Below, piece by piece: positions 1 to 13,555 of a stretch of DNA of 64,000 bases; position 1 is the first letter of the stretch; the number at the start of each line of letters is the position of its first letter. Source of the stretch: Pyrus communis (lineage: Eukaryota > Streptophyta > Magnoliopsida > Rosales > Rosaceae); the NCBI RefSeq assembly GCF_963583255.1, contig NC_084803.1, positions 13,686,478-13,750,477 of the forward strand, written 5' to 3'. The notes below the pieces were generated by a model. It ran no database searches. It was given only the letters and a program-made list of their open reading frames with translations, and was not told where the DNA came from. The position numbers and the translations under genes are program-made.

Positions 1-28
1 GCGGAGGAGATCGTTCGGTGAAATCGAT

Positions 29-3000
29 ATGGTAACTTGAAAGAAATATGTGAAATGGTTTATTAGTTTGATTTATATGATTAGCTTAGTTGAAGTCTGA
101 TTATGCAAGTTTAATTTTGATTTAGTTTTTTGGTTAGCGAAATTGTTGGTTAGCTTAATTAGCTGAAGTTCGATTAGCCGAGGCTCCGGATTGATTGGAT
201 AGTTTTTAGTTTTGTAGCTCAAGTCATGTAGGAATTGCAAAGACAATAAATTTGCAACAATCAGGCACAAAAGATGATTAATTTTTTGTTTGTCAACTTT
301 TATTGGTTGTGATGCGAGAAGGGTTTGCGAAATTCAAATTCCATCGATATGCATCGGTAGCTATGGCTGCTACAAGAGGAACGAGTAAAAGAGATGAAAC
401 GGATTATTGTTGGGATTTAGATGCTAATGGCGTTAAGATTGTCTAGTAGAGGCATTGTGGTTCAAACAATCCAATTTTACTTGATAGATTCTACTGAGTT
501 TAGTCATATGCGTAATCGCGTGATATGTGAAGTAGATATTGGGTAGGGAATAATTTACTTACCATATATAAAAGGATCTAATTCCATACAGAATGATGTG
601 GCAAGGTAGTTTCTGAAATTAATGAGAGGATAGTGGTCCATTTCAGTCAATTACTAAGGACTTGGTTGGCCTCCGTCATACTAGAAGGATTTTGCACTAA
701 AAGGATCTTCATTGACATGGCAACTTTCATGCATAATAGTTGTTCATGGCCTCTCAATATATATCAGAAATGGAGCTTTCGGAAGTAGTGTGGTTAGTTG
801 TACCAACTCTGGATGTGGCTTCATAGTCAACACTAAGTCAAATATTGAAATGGAGGTTGAAGATGTTAGAAGGGTATCTGTAGCAATGTTGCTGTAATTG
901 TAAACTGTCGTCTACTGGTTTATAGTTGTATTTCTTGTTTTAGTTTCCTTTTATGTCATGGTCTTCTGTGGGTTTGAAATCAGTGAACAATTTTTTTATT
1001 CTTGATTTACTGTTTAATTTTGTTTAAGTGCTTCATAATCCTGGTATGCAATGAGCGCAACCATGCTGTGGATTTATGTCCAGGCTCTGTTACATTTCTT
1101 TATGGATTTTGCCGGCCACCAGTATATGATATTAGTATGAATTTTGACTCACAATTTGTCTTCTAAAGAATTTTATAGCCATTGTGTTTTTTGATTCAGC
1201 TTTAGAGCTGAATTTTCAAGGTGCATTTCAACAATTGTTGATGAAATACTTTGTATAGTTGGTGTTATTTATAGTCGAACTACCTATAAATGATAAACTC
1301 ACTTGTATAAGGTCTACTCTTGGATTGAATTCCTATTACCTTATTCCATTGTGATAGAGAGTAGTTACTAAAACACTTCTTTCATTTTATAAAATCTTAA
1401 ATTTGAGCGAGAAAATAGTTTTCTTGACTAATGTTTCATTTTCATCGATATGCTGTTTGTGAACAATAGTTTCTTGTGTTTTGGAAATCTGTAGGTTGTG
1501 TGCCAGTAATTATTTCTTGTATTCATTTTATCTTTCCTTGTCTAATGTGGTTGTGTTTGCAGGCTCCACCAGTTAACATTATTGTAGGTTCTCATGTCTG
1601 GGTTGAAGACCCAAAGGAAGCATGGATTGGTGGAGAAGTTTTCCGAATTAATGGTGAAGAAGTTCACATACGTACCAAAAATGGGAAAACGGTGAGCCAT
1701 ACTTAATGTATTTACTCGTATGTTGTTATGAGAAATATGTTTTTGTTACACTGGAAACTTCTCTTTTCAAATGAAATTGGTTTTTTAGATGATCAAATTT
1801 GAATGTGGAAATTTGATGTATAACTAATCATGATATACTTTATGCCAGGTATTATAATGTTCACTAACTGAGAATCTGGTCGCAGGTTGTTTCAAATATC
1901 TCAAAAGTCTTTCCTGAGGATACTGAAGCTCCTCCTGGAGGTGTAGATGACATGACAAAGCTCTCATATTTGCATGAACCAGGAGTTCTGAATAATTTGG
2001 CAGCCAGATATGAACTCAATGAAATATATGTAAGATACAAAGATTTCTATGTTCGTAGTGCTCAAGGAACTTTTAAGTTGAAATGAAAAGTTTTTAACGG
2101 TCGTATTGTATTGTCCTTGTAAATCTTTCCAGACATACACTGGAAATATTTTGATTGCAGTAAATCCGTTTCAAAGGTTACCACATTTGTATGACATACA
2201 TATGATGGAACAATATAAAGGAGCCCAATTTGGGGAGTTAAGCCCTCATGTTTTTGCAATTGCAGATGTTGCATACAGGTAACTTAAATAAATGGTGTCA
2301 GGCGTAATATTATGTTCTCAGTTCCCCCACATTTCTTCCCGTCATGTTTTTATGAGTATTTTATATGACAGAGCAATGATCAACGAGGGAAAAAGCAATT
2401 CAATTCTGGTTAGTGGAGAGAGTGGTGCTGGTAAAACAGAGACGACAAAGATGCTTATGCGATATCTTGCATACCTTGGAGGTCGATCTGGTGTAGAAGG
2501 GCGGACAGTTGAACAGCAAGTTCTAGAAGTATGATGAAACTGTGTTCTGTCTTCAGATTGTGGTTCCTCTATATTCTTTTGAAAATTTACTATTGTTTAT
2601 ATGTTCAAATGGGAGGAATATTGTTACCTGAATTAATTTTCTGGTTGATTATTAACAGTCCAACCCAGTTCTTGAAGCATTTGGAAATGCTAAAACTGTC
2701 AGAAACAACAACTCCAGGTGAGTATTTTCATTCCCGAGCTTGAAAAGTCGAATCATGGTTTCACCAAGGCCAGATGGATTGTAGTGTAAATTAGGTTCCC
2801 ACATCTTCCATTTGAACTGTCAAATGAATGATGGAAAATGTCCAAGAAGAAATGCAAGATATTAGTATAATATATATCTAGCAGTACTGTATTTTATTGC
2901 TAATGGAAGAGAGATTGTCTTGAGACGATAAAAAAATTCTGACTGGATGCTTTATTCTGTTTCGGTAAAATCTGTGTTGGTCAGCCACTCAAGCCTGCAT

Positions 3001-6000
3001 CATTTTGGTACATAAATTATACAACATCTGATGCCAAGGAAGTTTCGTGTACATCTTTCCCTTTTCACATTTTACTCTCTCAATGTCTATTCTGTTTGCA
3101 CATTGCAGTCGGTTTGGTAAATTCGTGGAGATTCAATTTGACAAGAATGGGAGGATCTCAGGGGCAGCTATAAGGACTTATTTGCTTGAAAGGTCTCGAG
3201 TTTGCCAAATCTCAGATCCTGAAAGAAACTATCATTGCTTTTACCTTCTTTGTGCTTCACCACCTGAGGTATTTAAATGTACTTGACATTGAATGTTTGC
3301 ACACACCTCACCAATCGTCACGTGTTTTGATGTGCTATACGTGTGATGGTTAGTTGCAATTTATTGTTGCTTCTTAAAATACTTTCAGGAGAGAGATAAA
3401 TTTAAGTTGGGAGACCCCAAACAATTCCATTACTTGAATCAATCCAGTTGTTATGAGCTGGATGGAATAGATGACGGTGAAGAATATCTTGCAACCCGAA
3501 GGGCTATGGATATAGTTGGGATGAGTGAGGAAGAGCAGGTCGGTGTTCTCATATGTGCTAAGATAGATTGTGTGATGTTACATTCAGTTCGATAATAATC
3601 TTCTTTTCCAGGACGCAATCTTTATGGTAGTAGCTGCAATTCTGCATCTTGGCAATGTTGAATTTGCAAAAGGAGAGGAAATTGACTCTTCTGTCATTAA
3701 GGATGAGAAGTCTAGATTCCATCTGAATACGACAGCTGAGTTGCTTAAGTATGCTCCTTTTATCATTTCTGCATCGATGCATTTTGAATCTCATATTATA
3801 GTTTTTTTATTACACTGTGACACATCAATTATTATTGTAGGTGTGATCCTAAGAGTTTGGAAGATGCTCTCATTAAGCGTGTAATGGTAACACCGGAAGA
3901 AATCATCACAAGGACTCTTGACCCTGTTTCTGCATTGGCTAGCAGAGATGCTTTAGCCAAAACTGTTTATTCACGTTTGTTTGACTGGTAATGCAACTTC
4001 CTTACAGTGTTTTCTATTTGTACGTGTTTGTTGTGTCCATTGACTCCATTCATGTTCAGCTGTGAACATTTGTTGTCATATAGTATCAAACGCATGTATT
4101 CTAACCACTGTGTTTGGTTCTTACGTTAAATTTGCTCTAATGTAACAGGCTTGTGGAGAAAATTAACTTCTCAATTGGTCAAGATCCAAACTCAAAGGCA
4201 TTGATTGGCGTTCTTGATATTTATGGGTTTGAGAGCTTTAAGTTCAATAGGTAAACTTAACTTCAAAAATTGTTTACAATGTAAGATCTGGTCTTGCAGC
4301 TGATAAGTTTCCTTTTCAATAGTTTTGAGCAGTTCTGTATCAATTTCACAAATGAGAAGTTGCAACAACATTTCAATCAGGTTGGAAACTTTTGGCATAG
4401 TTCTCACTTCCTAATCTTAATGATAATAGTTTGGTTCAGTCTTAATCAAAATCTTTTATGTAATTGCATGTTGCAGCATGTCTTTAAGATGGAACAGGAA
4501 GAATATACAAAACAAGAAATCAATTGGAGCTACATTGAGTTTGTTGATAACCAAGATGTATTGGATCTGATTGAAAAGGTGACAGATTGTTACTTGCTGT
4601 GTTCTTGTTTATTATCCGGAATGGCTACTTACATGATTACAAACTCATTATGTGGAAGTCCTTCAACTGAAAGAATAATAGAAGTCTGGTTTTTACATTC
4701 CATTTCACTTGAGTTTTTGATTAATCTTTTATTTTTTCTTTTCTCTTTCCAGAAACCTGGAGGGATAATTGCACTTTTAGATGAAGCCTGGTATGTAGAT
4801 AATCTTTACTCCTGCAAAATTTTGATAAAGTTGATAGATTCTGAATTCTTATTTTCATTAGAAGTTAACTCGCTCTAGGTTTTTGTTTTTTTATCCTATA
4901 ATTTTCATTTTTATGAACAATTGTACTCAAGCGCTCTAGTTAACTCGCTCTAGTCTGAATTGTTTAAATTCTCTCTTTTGGTTGGACTCATGTTTGTTTG
5001 TGGCTTTGCAGTATGTTTCCTAAATCCACACATGAAACATTCGCTCAGAAGTTATACCAGACATTTACAAAAAACAAGCGCTTTATCAAACCGAAGCTTT
5101 CTCGTACTAGCTTTACCATATCTCACTATGCAGGGGAGGTATACATGTTTGGGCCATTATGCATGTCCAGTACCTCTATATATTATTGTTATTTTTGCTA
5201 AACGTTCATCAACCATTTTCAGGTAACTTACCTGGCTGATCAGTTCCTTGATAAAAACAAAGATTATGTGGTTGCAGAGCACCAGGATCTGTTGGCAGCC
5301 TCCAAATGCTCTTTTGTGGCAGGGCTATTTCCTCCACTTCCAGAGGAATCATCCAAGTCATCTAAGTTTTCATCCATTGGATCACGCTTCAAGGTATTAT
5401 TTGGATCTAGTACTCTACAGCGTCTTATGTGTGGATTATAGTTTATTTTATTATTTATTTATTTATTTTTATCAAATTAGTAACGACATTTTAGATTTAA
5501 ATTTATGGTAGGGAGTGGGAGGAACACCATAAGTCTAAACCAGGAGTGAATTCTTATCCTTCACATTGCAAAATTGTCTCAGATAACACCCAAAAGTTTG
5601 ATTTATTGAGCACTATGTACTTTCTAAGTCACTTTATGGAGCACTGAGTCTGTTGCAAGACACCATGTATGGAATTGTCTGTACAGAACACATTTAGATT
5701 AAATTTAATGTTCGGCTAAGTCTCTTAACATGTTAGACTATTGAAAACTTTTTATTATGGAGCAACAACTGAGATTATCTTCTTGAAAATGCAGTTACAA
5801 CTACAATCTTTGATGGAGACCTTGAATTCAACAGAACCTCACTATATCAGATGTGTGAAGCCGAACAGTGTCCTCAAGCCTGCCATTTTTGAGAACTTTA
5901 ACATCATACAACAATTACGCTGTGGTGTGAGTATGAGCTGCCTATAAATTCCTCTTGTGCTTAAATTCTACTGCATAACCTGCAAAAATTATCATCGGAA

Positions 6001-9000
6001 TTCCTGTGTTTCTGGGTGGCTTATACCAGTAATTATTATTTGCTTCAGGGTGTTCTTGAGGCAATTAGGATCAGCTGCGCTGGATATCCTACCCGACGTA
6101 CATTTTATGAGTTTCTTCTCCGCTTTGGTGTTCTTGCTCCTGAAGTTTTGGAAGGAAAGTAAGTACACATTTTTACGCCAGGTGAAAGATGGATATATAT
6201 TTTTATTTATTTATAGCTTTCATTTTCATCAGAAATGTTGTTGAATTGTTTTTACTTTTGCCTGAACAGCTGCGAGGACAAGGTTGCATGTCAAATGATC
6301 CTGGATAAACTGGGATTGACTGGTTATCAGGTGATTCAAGTTTTTATCTTCAATGATGATGTTACTTAGCTATGTCAGTTAAGCAGACTTGGGTAGTACG
6401 ACCCTTATACACCCTATATTTTGTGCCCAAGCTTATCGTTGAACAATGCCAGCTTGAAATGAGGTCATTACTGCATCAACCCAGGTTGTGGGCTTGACAT
6501 CCCTGTCCTAAAAGGAGTTGACAGGGAAACCTGACTATCCATTCCCATCAGCTGTCCCTAGTAGGCTAATAGCTTTGTGCAATGCGTTCACTTTTTCTTA
6601 GTTCCTAGTGCTATCATCTAGATGATGCTTGTGTAACCTGTTTGAACTTTCTATACGTATGCCGTTATTGTCTGCATATTTCGCTTGATTTTTCATATTT
6701 TGCCAAGCATTTTGTATATGTAGTTATGTACCTATTGTCTGATAATCATTTTGTTCAACGCCTTGGCAGATAGGCAAGACAAAGGTCTTTCTAAGAGCTG
6801 GTCAGATGGCTGAGTTGGATGCAAGGAGAGCAGAGGTACTTGGAAATGCAGCCAGAACTATACAAAGGCAAATTCGTACATATGTTGCACGCAAAGAGTT
6901 CTTTGCATTACGCAAAGCTGCCATTCAATTGCAATCATATGTGAGAGGTACCATCATATTGTCATTTAAATAATATCCTTTGACCTCGCTCACATTATAT
7001 TAATTGGTTGTTTCAACCCATTGGTATTCCAGATTATAACTATATTCTTGGTTTTTATAAAAATAATCAGGAACATATGCTCGTGAGATATTTGAGCAGC
7101 TGCGACAACAAGCAGCAGCTGTCAAGATACAGAAAGATTTCCAACGATACATTGCCAGGAAATCCTACTTGACAGTACGATTGTCTGCAATCACAATACA
7201 GACAGGGTTGAGGGCAATGACTGCTCGAAATGAATTCAGATTCAGAAAGCAAACTAAGGCTGCGATTCTTCTCCAGGTCCTACTATCATTCATATTCTTA
7301 CTGTGTTGTTTTGAAATTTCATAAGGAAATCTAGAAACATCTATGTTTTTGTTCATGCATCTTGTTTCAGAGAAATTAATATTGATCGATCATTCTTGTT
7401 GATTGCTTCCAGACTCGTTTGCGTGGCCACGTAGCGTATTCTTATTATAGGAGTCTCCAGAAAGCTGCTTTATATACTCAGTGTGGGTGGAGGCGTAGGG
7501 TTGCCCGGAGAGAGCTCAGAAATCTCAAAATGGTTTGAATTCACTCCTTAATATGATTTGTTTCTGTAGGAAGATGTAAAGCATCATACCAATTACTTGT
7601 GGTTTAAATCTATTCAGGCTGCAAGAGAAACGGGGGCCCTAAAAGAAGCTAAAGACAAACTAGAAAAGCGTGTGGAAGAACTTACATGGCGCTTACAACT
7701 TGAGAAGCGATTAAGGGTAATATATGTTTATGTTTAATACCAGTATGGTTGGTGTTGTTGGTTTGTGAGAGAAACTAAATCATTTAATAGCACCTAAATT
7801 AATGTATTATGAGTTAAATTGCAGACTGATTTAGAAGAGGAAAAAGCCCAAGAAACTGCTAAGTTGCAAGAAGCTTTGCATGCAATGCAAATACAAATAC
7901 AAGAGGCAAATGCCAGAGCAATTAGAGAACGAGAAGAACTCGAGAAAGCTATTAAAGAAGCACCTCCTGTCATTAAGGAGACTCCTGTTATACTTCAAGA
8001 CACTGAAAAAATCGACTCGTTATCAGCTGAGGTGGAGAGTTTGAAGGTGGGCACTCTAACTTGGATGATAATTGCTATCTATCTGTCAATGAATTATCTT
8101 CTCCCGTGGGATTTAGCAGTTAACGCATAACCATAGCAATAACAAAAATGCATTTTCAACTGAAACAAGACAAATAATAGTTGAAACTTGATCCTGATGA
8201 TTGCTGTATTCAGTGGAGGTCATGTCTCTGTAATGCAGACAGCCATATTTAAAATGCAACTGGTTTTGCATTTTAGGTTTAGGACTGCCAGCTGGCTGGG
8301 TTAACTTGAAGCCTGATCTATTTGGCCTGTATTTTTTACTTGAGTTTTGTTAAGCTTATGTTCTTTTGCTTAAAAGTTGTTCTAGTTATATCATGTGCAA
8401 TACTTTGTTAAAAGGTCAAACCTTAAAACTTAAACTAGAAATAAAACCCGAAGGACCAAGCTTGACCTGAAATTTGAACTCGTGTGATGTGCTGACTTAA
8501 AGAGGCATTGAAATCTACAGGCCTTGTTGCTCTCAGAAAGACAGGCAGCGGAAGAGGCAAGGAAAGCTTCTATTGATGCTGAGGCTAGAAATGCAGAGCT
8601 GGTCAAACAATTTGAAGATTCATGCAGAAAAATGGATCAGCTTCAGGAATCTGTACAGAGGTTTGTAAACACTTGTGATCATGGAATTGTCAGGTTTCTA
8701 GGATGTTATAATAATGATTATGCTTCATGCACCTGGCTTGCTCGAGCTTTTCCCTTCATGCCTAGCAGGTTCAAATGCAAGTACATTTCATTGGTCGTTG
8801 TCCACCCTTCACTCACTTTTACATTTATTTTTCCTCTCTGCCTCTTTTAAAATTACTACTCACGTTTTTGTGAGGTTTTTTATTTTTCACCCGATTTAAA
8901 AGGAAAAAGATAGAAAATGTTTTTGGGAACAAACGCATATAAAGAGGTCCCAAAGATAATTTGGAAGAATATTATGGTAAAAAGAGCTCAACTTAGATGG

Positions 9001-12000
9001 CAGAACAGTTCCTTAACCCTCATGCCAATCTTCACTCAATTTTACATTTACGAATCAGTCTCTTTAACCTGCAATCAATTTTTATCTTGATACACACTAT
9101 TCCCTCTGCCTCTCTTGTCTTGAAATGTGCCCTCCTTTGTTTTGTCTTTCTCCCTCTCTGTGGCATAACAGTGCTTTTCTGTGAAGTCATATTTATTGGA
9201 GTTGATTTATTCTCCATATCAGGCTAGAGGAGAAACTTTCTAACACAGAGTCGGAAAATCAAGTACTTCGTCAACAAGCATTGACTATGTCACCGACTGG
9301 AAAATCTCTATCATCAAGATCAAAGACGGTGATTATTCAGGTATCTATTGAATTTAGGATCATTACTCATTCTGCATTTATTTGCTTTGTCATTTAAGCT
9401 CACTGGTTAAGTGTTCCTTGAAATTCGCAGAGGACATCAGAGAATGGGAATCATCTAAATGGAGAATCCAAGGTCACATCGGTATGTGTATGTCATTGCT
9501 TTTATGAATGAACATTTTGCAAATCTCTAGGGGATAAGAAACTATTTGTTTTATTTGTATTGCTTACTGTTTGCTATATGCTTCAGGAAATGACTCTTGC
9601 CCTACCAAATGCACGTGAACCTGAGTCAGAGGAAAAACCACAGAAATCTCTAAATGAAAAGCAGCTGGTAAGTAAGTGGCTATTGGCATGCCCCGATGCC
9701 TTGGTTTTTCTTTTTCCATTTCTAATTAGTTTACCGTGATCCTCTTGTTTTCAGGAGAACCAGGACTTGCTGGTCAAATGCATATCACAAGATTTGGGTT
9801 TTTTCGGGGGAAGACCAATTGCTGCTTGTGTCATATACAAATGTCTTCTTCACTGGAGGTCCTTTGAAGTGGAAAGGACTGGAATTTTCGACCGTGTAAT
9901 TCAAACAATAGCTTCAGCCATAGAGGTAACTCTTGGTGGTTTTAAAAATCAAAGCCTGTTAGTCCAAACTTTGACGTACCTTCTTTAATACATATCAGAA
10001 CAAGTTTTGAATACTCTTTAACATGTTACAAGTGGTTTTACGTACTGCAGGTCCTGGATAATAATGACGTATTAGCTTATTGGTTATCCAATACCTCAAC
10101 TTTATTATTGTTGCTCCAACACACACTTAAGGCAAGTGGAGCAGCTAGCTTGACACCACAACGGCGGAGAACGACATCAGCATCTCTTTTTGGAAGGATG
10201 TCTCAGGTACGAAGCATTTACATTTACTTATCTTCTAATTTAAGAAGTTTGTTGTTTCATATTGTATTTATCCTTGTTTTTCTACCAATCTTCATCTTCA
10301 CCCTTGTCTTCATAGGGATTACGGGCTTCTCCTCAAAGTGGGGGGCTCTCATTTATTACTGGTCGAGGACTTGGTAGACTGGATGACTTACGGCAAGTAG
10401 AGGCCAAGTATCCTGCATTATTGTTTAAGCAGCAGCTTACTGCCTTCCTTGAGAAGATATATGGAATGATAAGAGACAATTTGAAGAAGGAGATATCACC
10501 ATTACTTGGATTCTGTATCCAGGTGGCTGTTAACTTTTTCTGTGAACAAAAGCATGTTTTCTGATGTTTATAGAATCCATAGCCATATGTAAGATAAGAA
10601 AGAAAAGAAAAGAAGGAATTGTGTCTGAATTTGCTAATAATAGGTGAATTGAAAATTTGCGTTGGCGTTGTAGATACCAACTTGGACAACAGAAAAATTT
10701 GATTGATTCTCTCTTTTTTGTACCATGCAGGCCCCCAGGACATCACGGGCAAGTTTAGTGAAAGGACGTGCCCAAGCTAATGCTGTCGCACAGCAAGCTT
10801 TAATTGCTCATTGGCAAAGCATTGTGAAAAGCTTGGACAGTTGTTTGAAGACAATGAAAGCAAATTATGTGAGTTCTGTAGTTCCCCATAGAGCGTAAAG
10901 ATTTGTAATTACTTTTCTTGTGAACAGTACTTTATTCTTGTATTGTTTGGCATATTTGCAGGTGCCTCCCTTCTTGGTGCGCAAGGTGTTCACTCAGATA
11001 TTTTCATTCATCAATGTCCAGCTATTCAATAGGTAGATCCTATCAGTCCTCTTCCTCTCTGTGGCCTTCGTCCCCCACCCCTTTTTCCACCCACCACTTT
11101 GTTTAAAGGCCTTGTGGCATTTAATTTAATCATTCTCTGCAGTCTTCTTTTGCGGCGCGAGTGTTGTTCATTCAGTAATGGGGAGTATGTAAAAGCGGGT
11201 TTGGCGGAATTAGAACAGTGGTGCTACGGGGCAGGCGAGGAAGTAAGAACCATGCAACGCTTGGAACTATATTTTATGCATTCTTTCATGTTTTTATCCT
11301 TTTTTTGTTGACACTCTCATGTCTTTTCATTGAACCTTCTTTGTCAACAGTACGCAGGCTCAGCTTGGGATGAACTGAAGCATATTAGGCAGGCTGTTGG
11401 ATTCCTTGTAAAATTCGTTTCTATGGTCTTTAAATTGCAGCAAATGGTAATTCTCACTATTGCACAATTTGCTGACTGATTTTCTGAAAATTTCAGGTTA
11501 TACATCAGAAACCAAAGAAGACCTTGAATGAAATAACAAAAGAACTGTGCCCGGTGCGTGCCTCTTCTTCGAGTCACTCATTTTTACGTTGGACCTTTTT
11601 CTTTTCCGTGCATGTTTCCTTCATTCTGATGTTATTGCTCGTTTCTTCGTCAGGTGCTTAGCATACAGCAGTTATACAGGATCAGTACAATGTACTGGGA
11701 TGACAAGTACGGTACACACAGTGTTTCGTCAGATGTAAGTTGACCTCAAATGGCACCAAAATACTGTACTCTGTCTAGTATTTTATAAAGTACGTAACTT
11801 TTAACTTGTGTCCTCGCTTTTGGTATTCTGAAATTCTTCCCCAACGATGCAGGTTATTTCAAGCATGAGAGTTCTAATGACTGAGGACTCCAACAATGCT
11901 GTGAGCAGCTCTTTCCTGTTAGATGACGACTCAAGGTACTGATATTCGTTATCCCTAAATTACAGTGGTATTTTGTGTTTGGTTATCCATCTGGAGTTTT

Positions 12001-12162
12001 TTTATCTTTTTGCTTATGTTGTATGAATTTTTATGCAGCATACCATTCTCGGTGGACGACATCTCAAAGTCAATGCAACAAGTAGACATAACCGACATTG
12101 AACCTCCACCGTTGATTCGTGAAAACTCTGGGTTTGGCTTCTTACTCCCTCGGTCTGACTGA
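29..12162 (+). CDS. XI-K: Class XI myosin heavy chain, XI-K type (39 exons, 1530 aa)
   Basis: Actin-based motor that moves organelles and vesicles in plant cells. Exon ends found by GT-AG sites and frame: 29-31, 1563-1691, 1886-2029, 2133-2278, 2372-2528, 2659-2717, 3109-3268, 3389-3538, 3612-3748, 3841-3987, 4149-4250, 4323-4380, 4477-4578, 4753-4790, 5012-5138, 5223-5393, 5795-5926, 6049-6158, 6270-6330, 6770-6947, 7071-7276, 7413-7532, 7618-7716, 7825-8046, 8521-8660, 9223-9340, 9431-9481, 9587-9667, 9755-9925, 10051-10206, 10316-10522, 10731-10868, 10962-11032, 11143-11242, 11351-11407, 11497-11553, 11654-11734, 11853-11935, 12039-12162. They sum to 4593 nt, exactly 1531 codons. Seen: SH3-like N-terminus, P-loop GESGAGKT at about residues 156-163, motor domain to about 730, IQ repeats to about 880, coiled coil to about 1060, globular tail with DIL region from about 1117. 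Length matches the family (about 1.5 kaa). The start codon alone forms exon 1 (inference); all else is well supported. Paralogue assignment to XI-K rests on recalled sequence similarity. Confidence 0.93.
32..1562 (+). other. Long first intron of the myosin gene
   Basis: The donor GTAACT directly follows the presumed ATG at 29-31 and the acceptor TTTGCAG ends at 1562. The 1.5 kb between is AT-rich and carries no open frame with recognisable similarity. A long first intron next to the start codon often holds expression-enhancing signals, but none is identifiable by eye. Confidence 0.6.
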
Positions 12163-13555
12163 TGTTCGTGATCATGGTCTCTCAACTCTAATCAGGTTTC
12201 ATGGTTATATCGAAAGACACATAGCGAGTCCATTGATATGCTGAAACCTGTGCATACAGTTTCATTGTAATCGTCATCCTTTTGTGTACAGTGCTTGTTT
12301 TATCTGCTCATGCTATCAATCTTGGTTTTGATGGCTGAGTCAGTTCATTCTTTCCCTCAAGTTTTGTCAACACGAGGGTATTTTTCGTAGGTTGCCGTGT
12401 CACAATTTATGTGACGACGTGCCTGGAAACGGGCATCGGCGCCCGGTAGCTTCTTGTTTGTTGGGTTTAAGGTCGTCTGCCCGTTTTTTGAGTGGATTTG
12501 TAGGCCATCATTTGTTGTTTGTGGAAGCAATTTGTAATTAAGTGGTGTAATGTTTCGGTTTTATTACTTGTAATGCTAGATGGAAGCCGGTATATTAACA
12601 AGATTACAGAATATAAATGTATTGGACTTTTATTTTGTTTGATAGCCGTCTTTTCTTCGAAATCCATTTCAATTATTCGTTATTTTAACATGACTTGAAA
12701 GAACTCAAAAGCTCTGTAATTTTTTTTATGCAACAATATATTGACATTGAAGGGGTGTGGTGAATAAATTGGTTATGGACTCGTTTTTTACAAAATTCGA
12801 ATTTAAAGACCTCTCAATTATAATTGGAGGGGAATAACATTTGACTGAAGTATAGTATTTTAATGGAGGAGTTAGAATGAGCAATTACCACTCATCCCTC
12901 GTCGATTTGATATTTGGATCTGAGGCTATTTGATTATATGGGTTTTAACGGCCACATTGTTTTTATCGTAAAATTGAGTGCAGTAATTCATACAATGATG
13001 TAGTAGGATAAGATTTTGTTGTTGTATTTGTTTTTATTCCTTGTGTCAGGAAACTAGTTGAAAGTCGGAAATAAAAATCATTATTTTCCTCTCGCACCCA
13101 AGTTCAAATCTCCTTGGTGAGTAGGTCTAAAATCCATGACTAAGCATCCACTTCAATTGCAGATTTAAACAGAACACTTATTAGTTATACATATTTGTGA
13201 GAAAATAAAATGGAAAACCAAGAATCGAGCTCAATCTTCAATGCCTTGTAATCATTGGAGGTAATTTGCCACTAAACCAATAAATTAGTAGATTTAGTGT
13301 GCTTAAACGAAACGAAGAATTAGAGGAACCAAAAAGAAAAACTAAAGAAAGGAATGAAGAGCTGAGAAGGTAAGTAGTAGAGATAAATAGCTAGGGTTCT
13401 TGCTCGGAATTTGTACACAAACAAACAAATCATTTCCCATCTGTCTGCAAAACAAATATTAACCTTCTACAAATAAAAGCTAAGTTCTATGAACATAAAA
13501 ATTAACAAAACACGCGTAACTTTTCATGACAGAAGTTTACAAATTACATAGCCTA
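12163..13555. other. Convergent 3' spacer between myosin and GPC1
   Basis: The two flanking genes converge here, so this stretch should hold both 3' UTRs. The part just after the myosin stop (to about 12650) has T-rich transcribed-looking sequence. The remainder is AT-rich with no supported gene. Confidence 0.6.

Noticed and set aside
4294..4878. Open frame of 194 codons on the plus strand
   Set aside because: It is myosin exons 12-14 read through their introns, not a separate gene.
10333..10752. 139-codon frame on the minus strand
   Set aside because: Opposite myosin exon 31 and its intron; no recognisable motifs.
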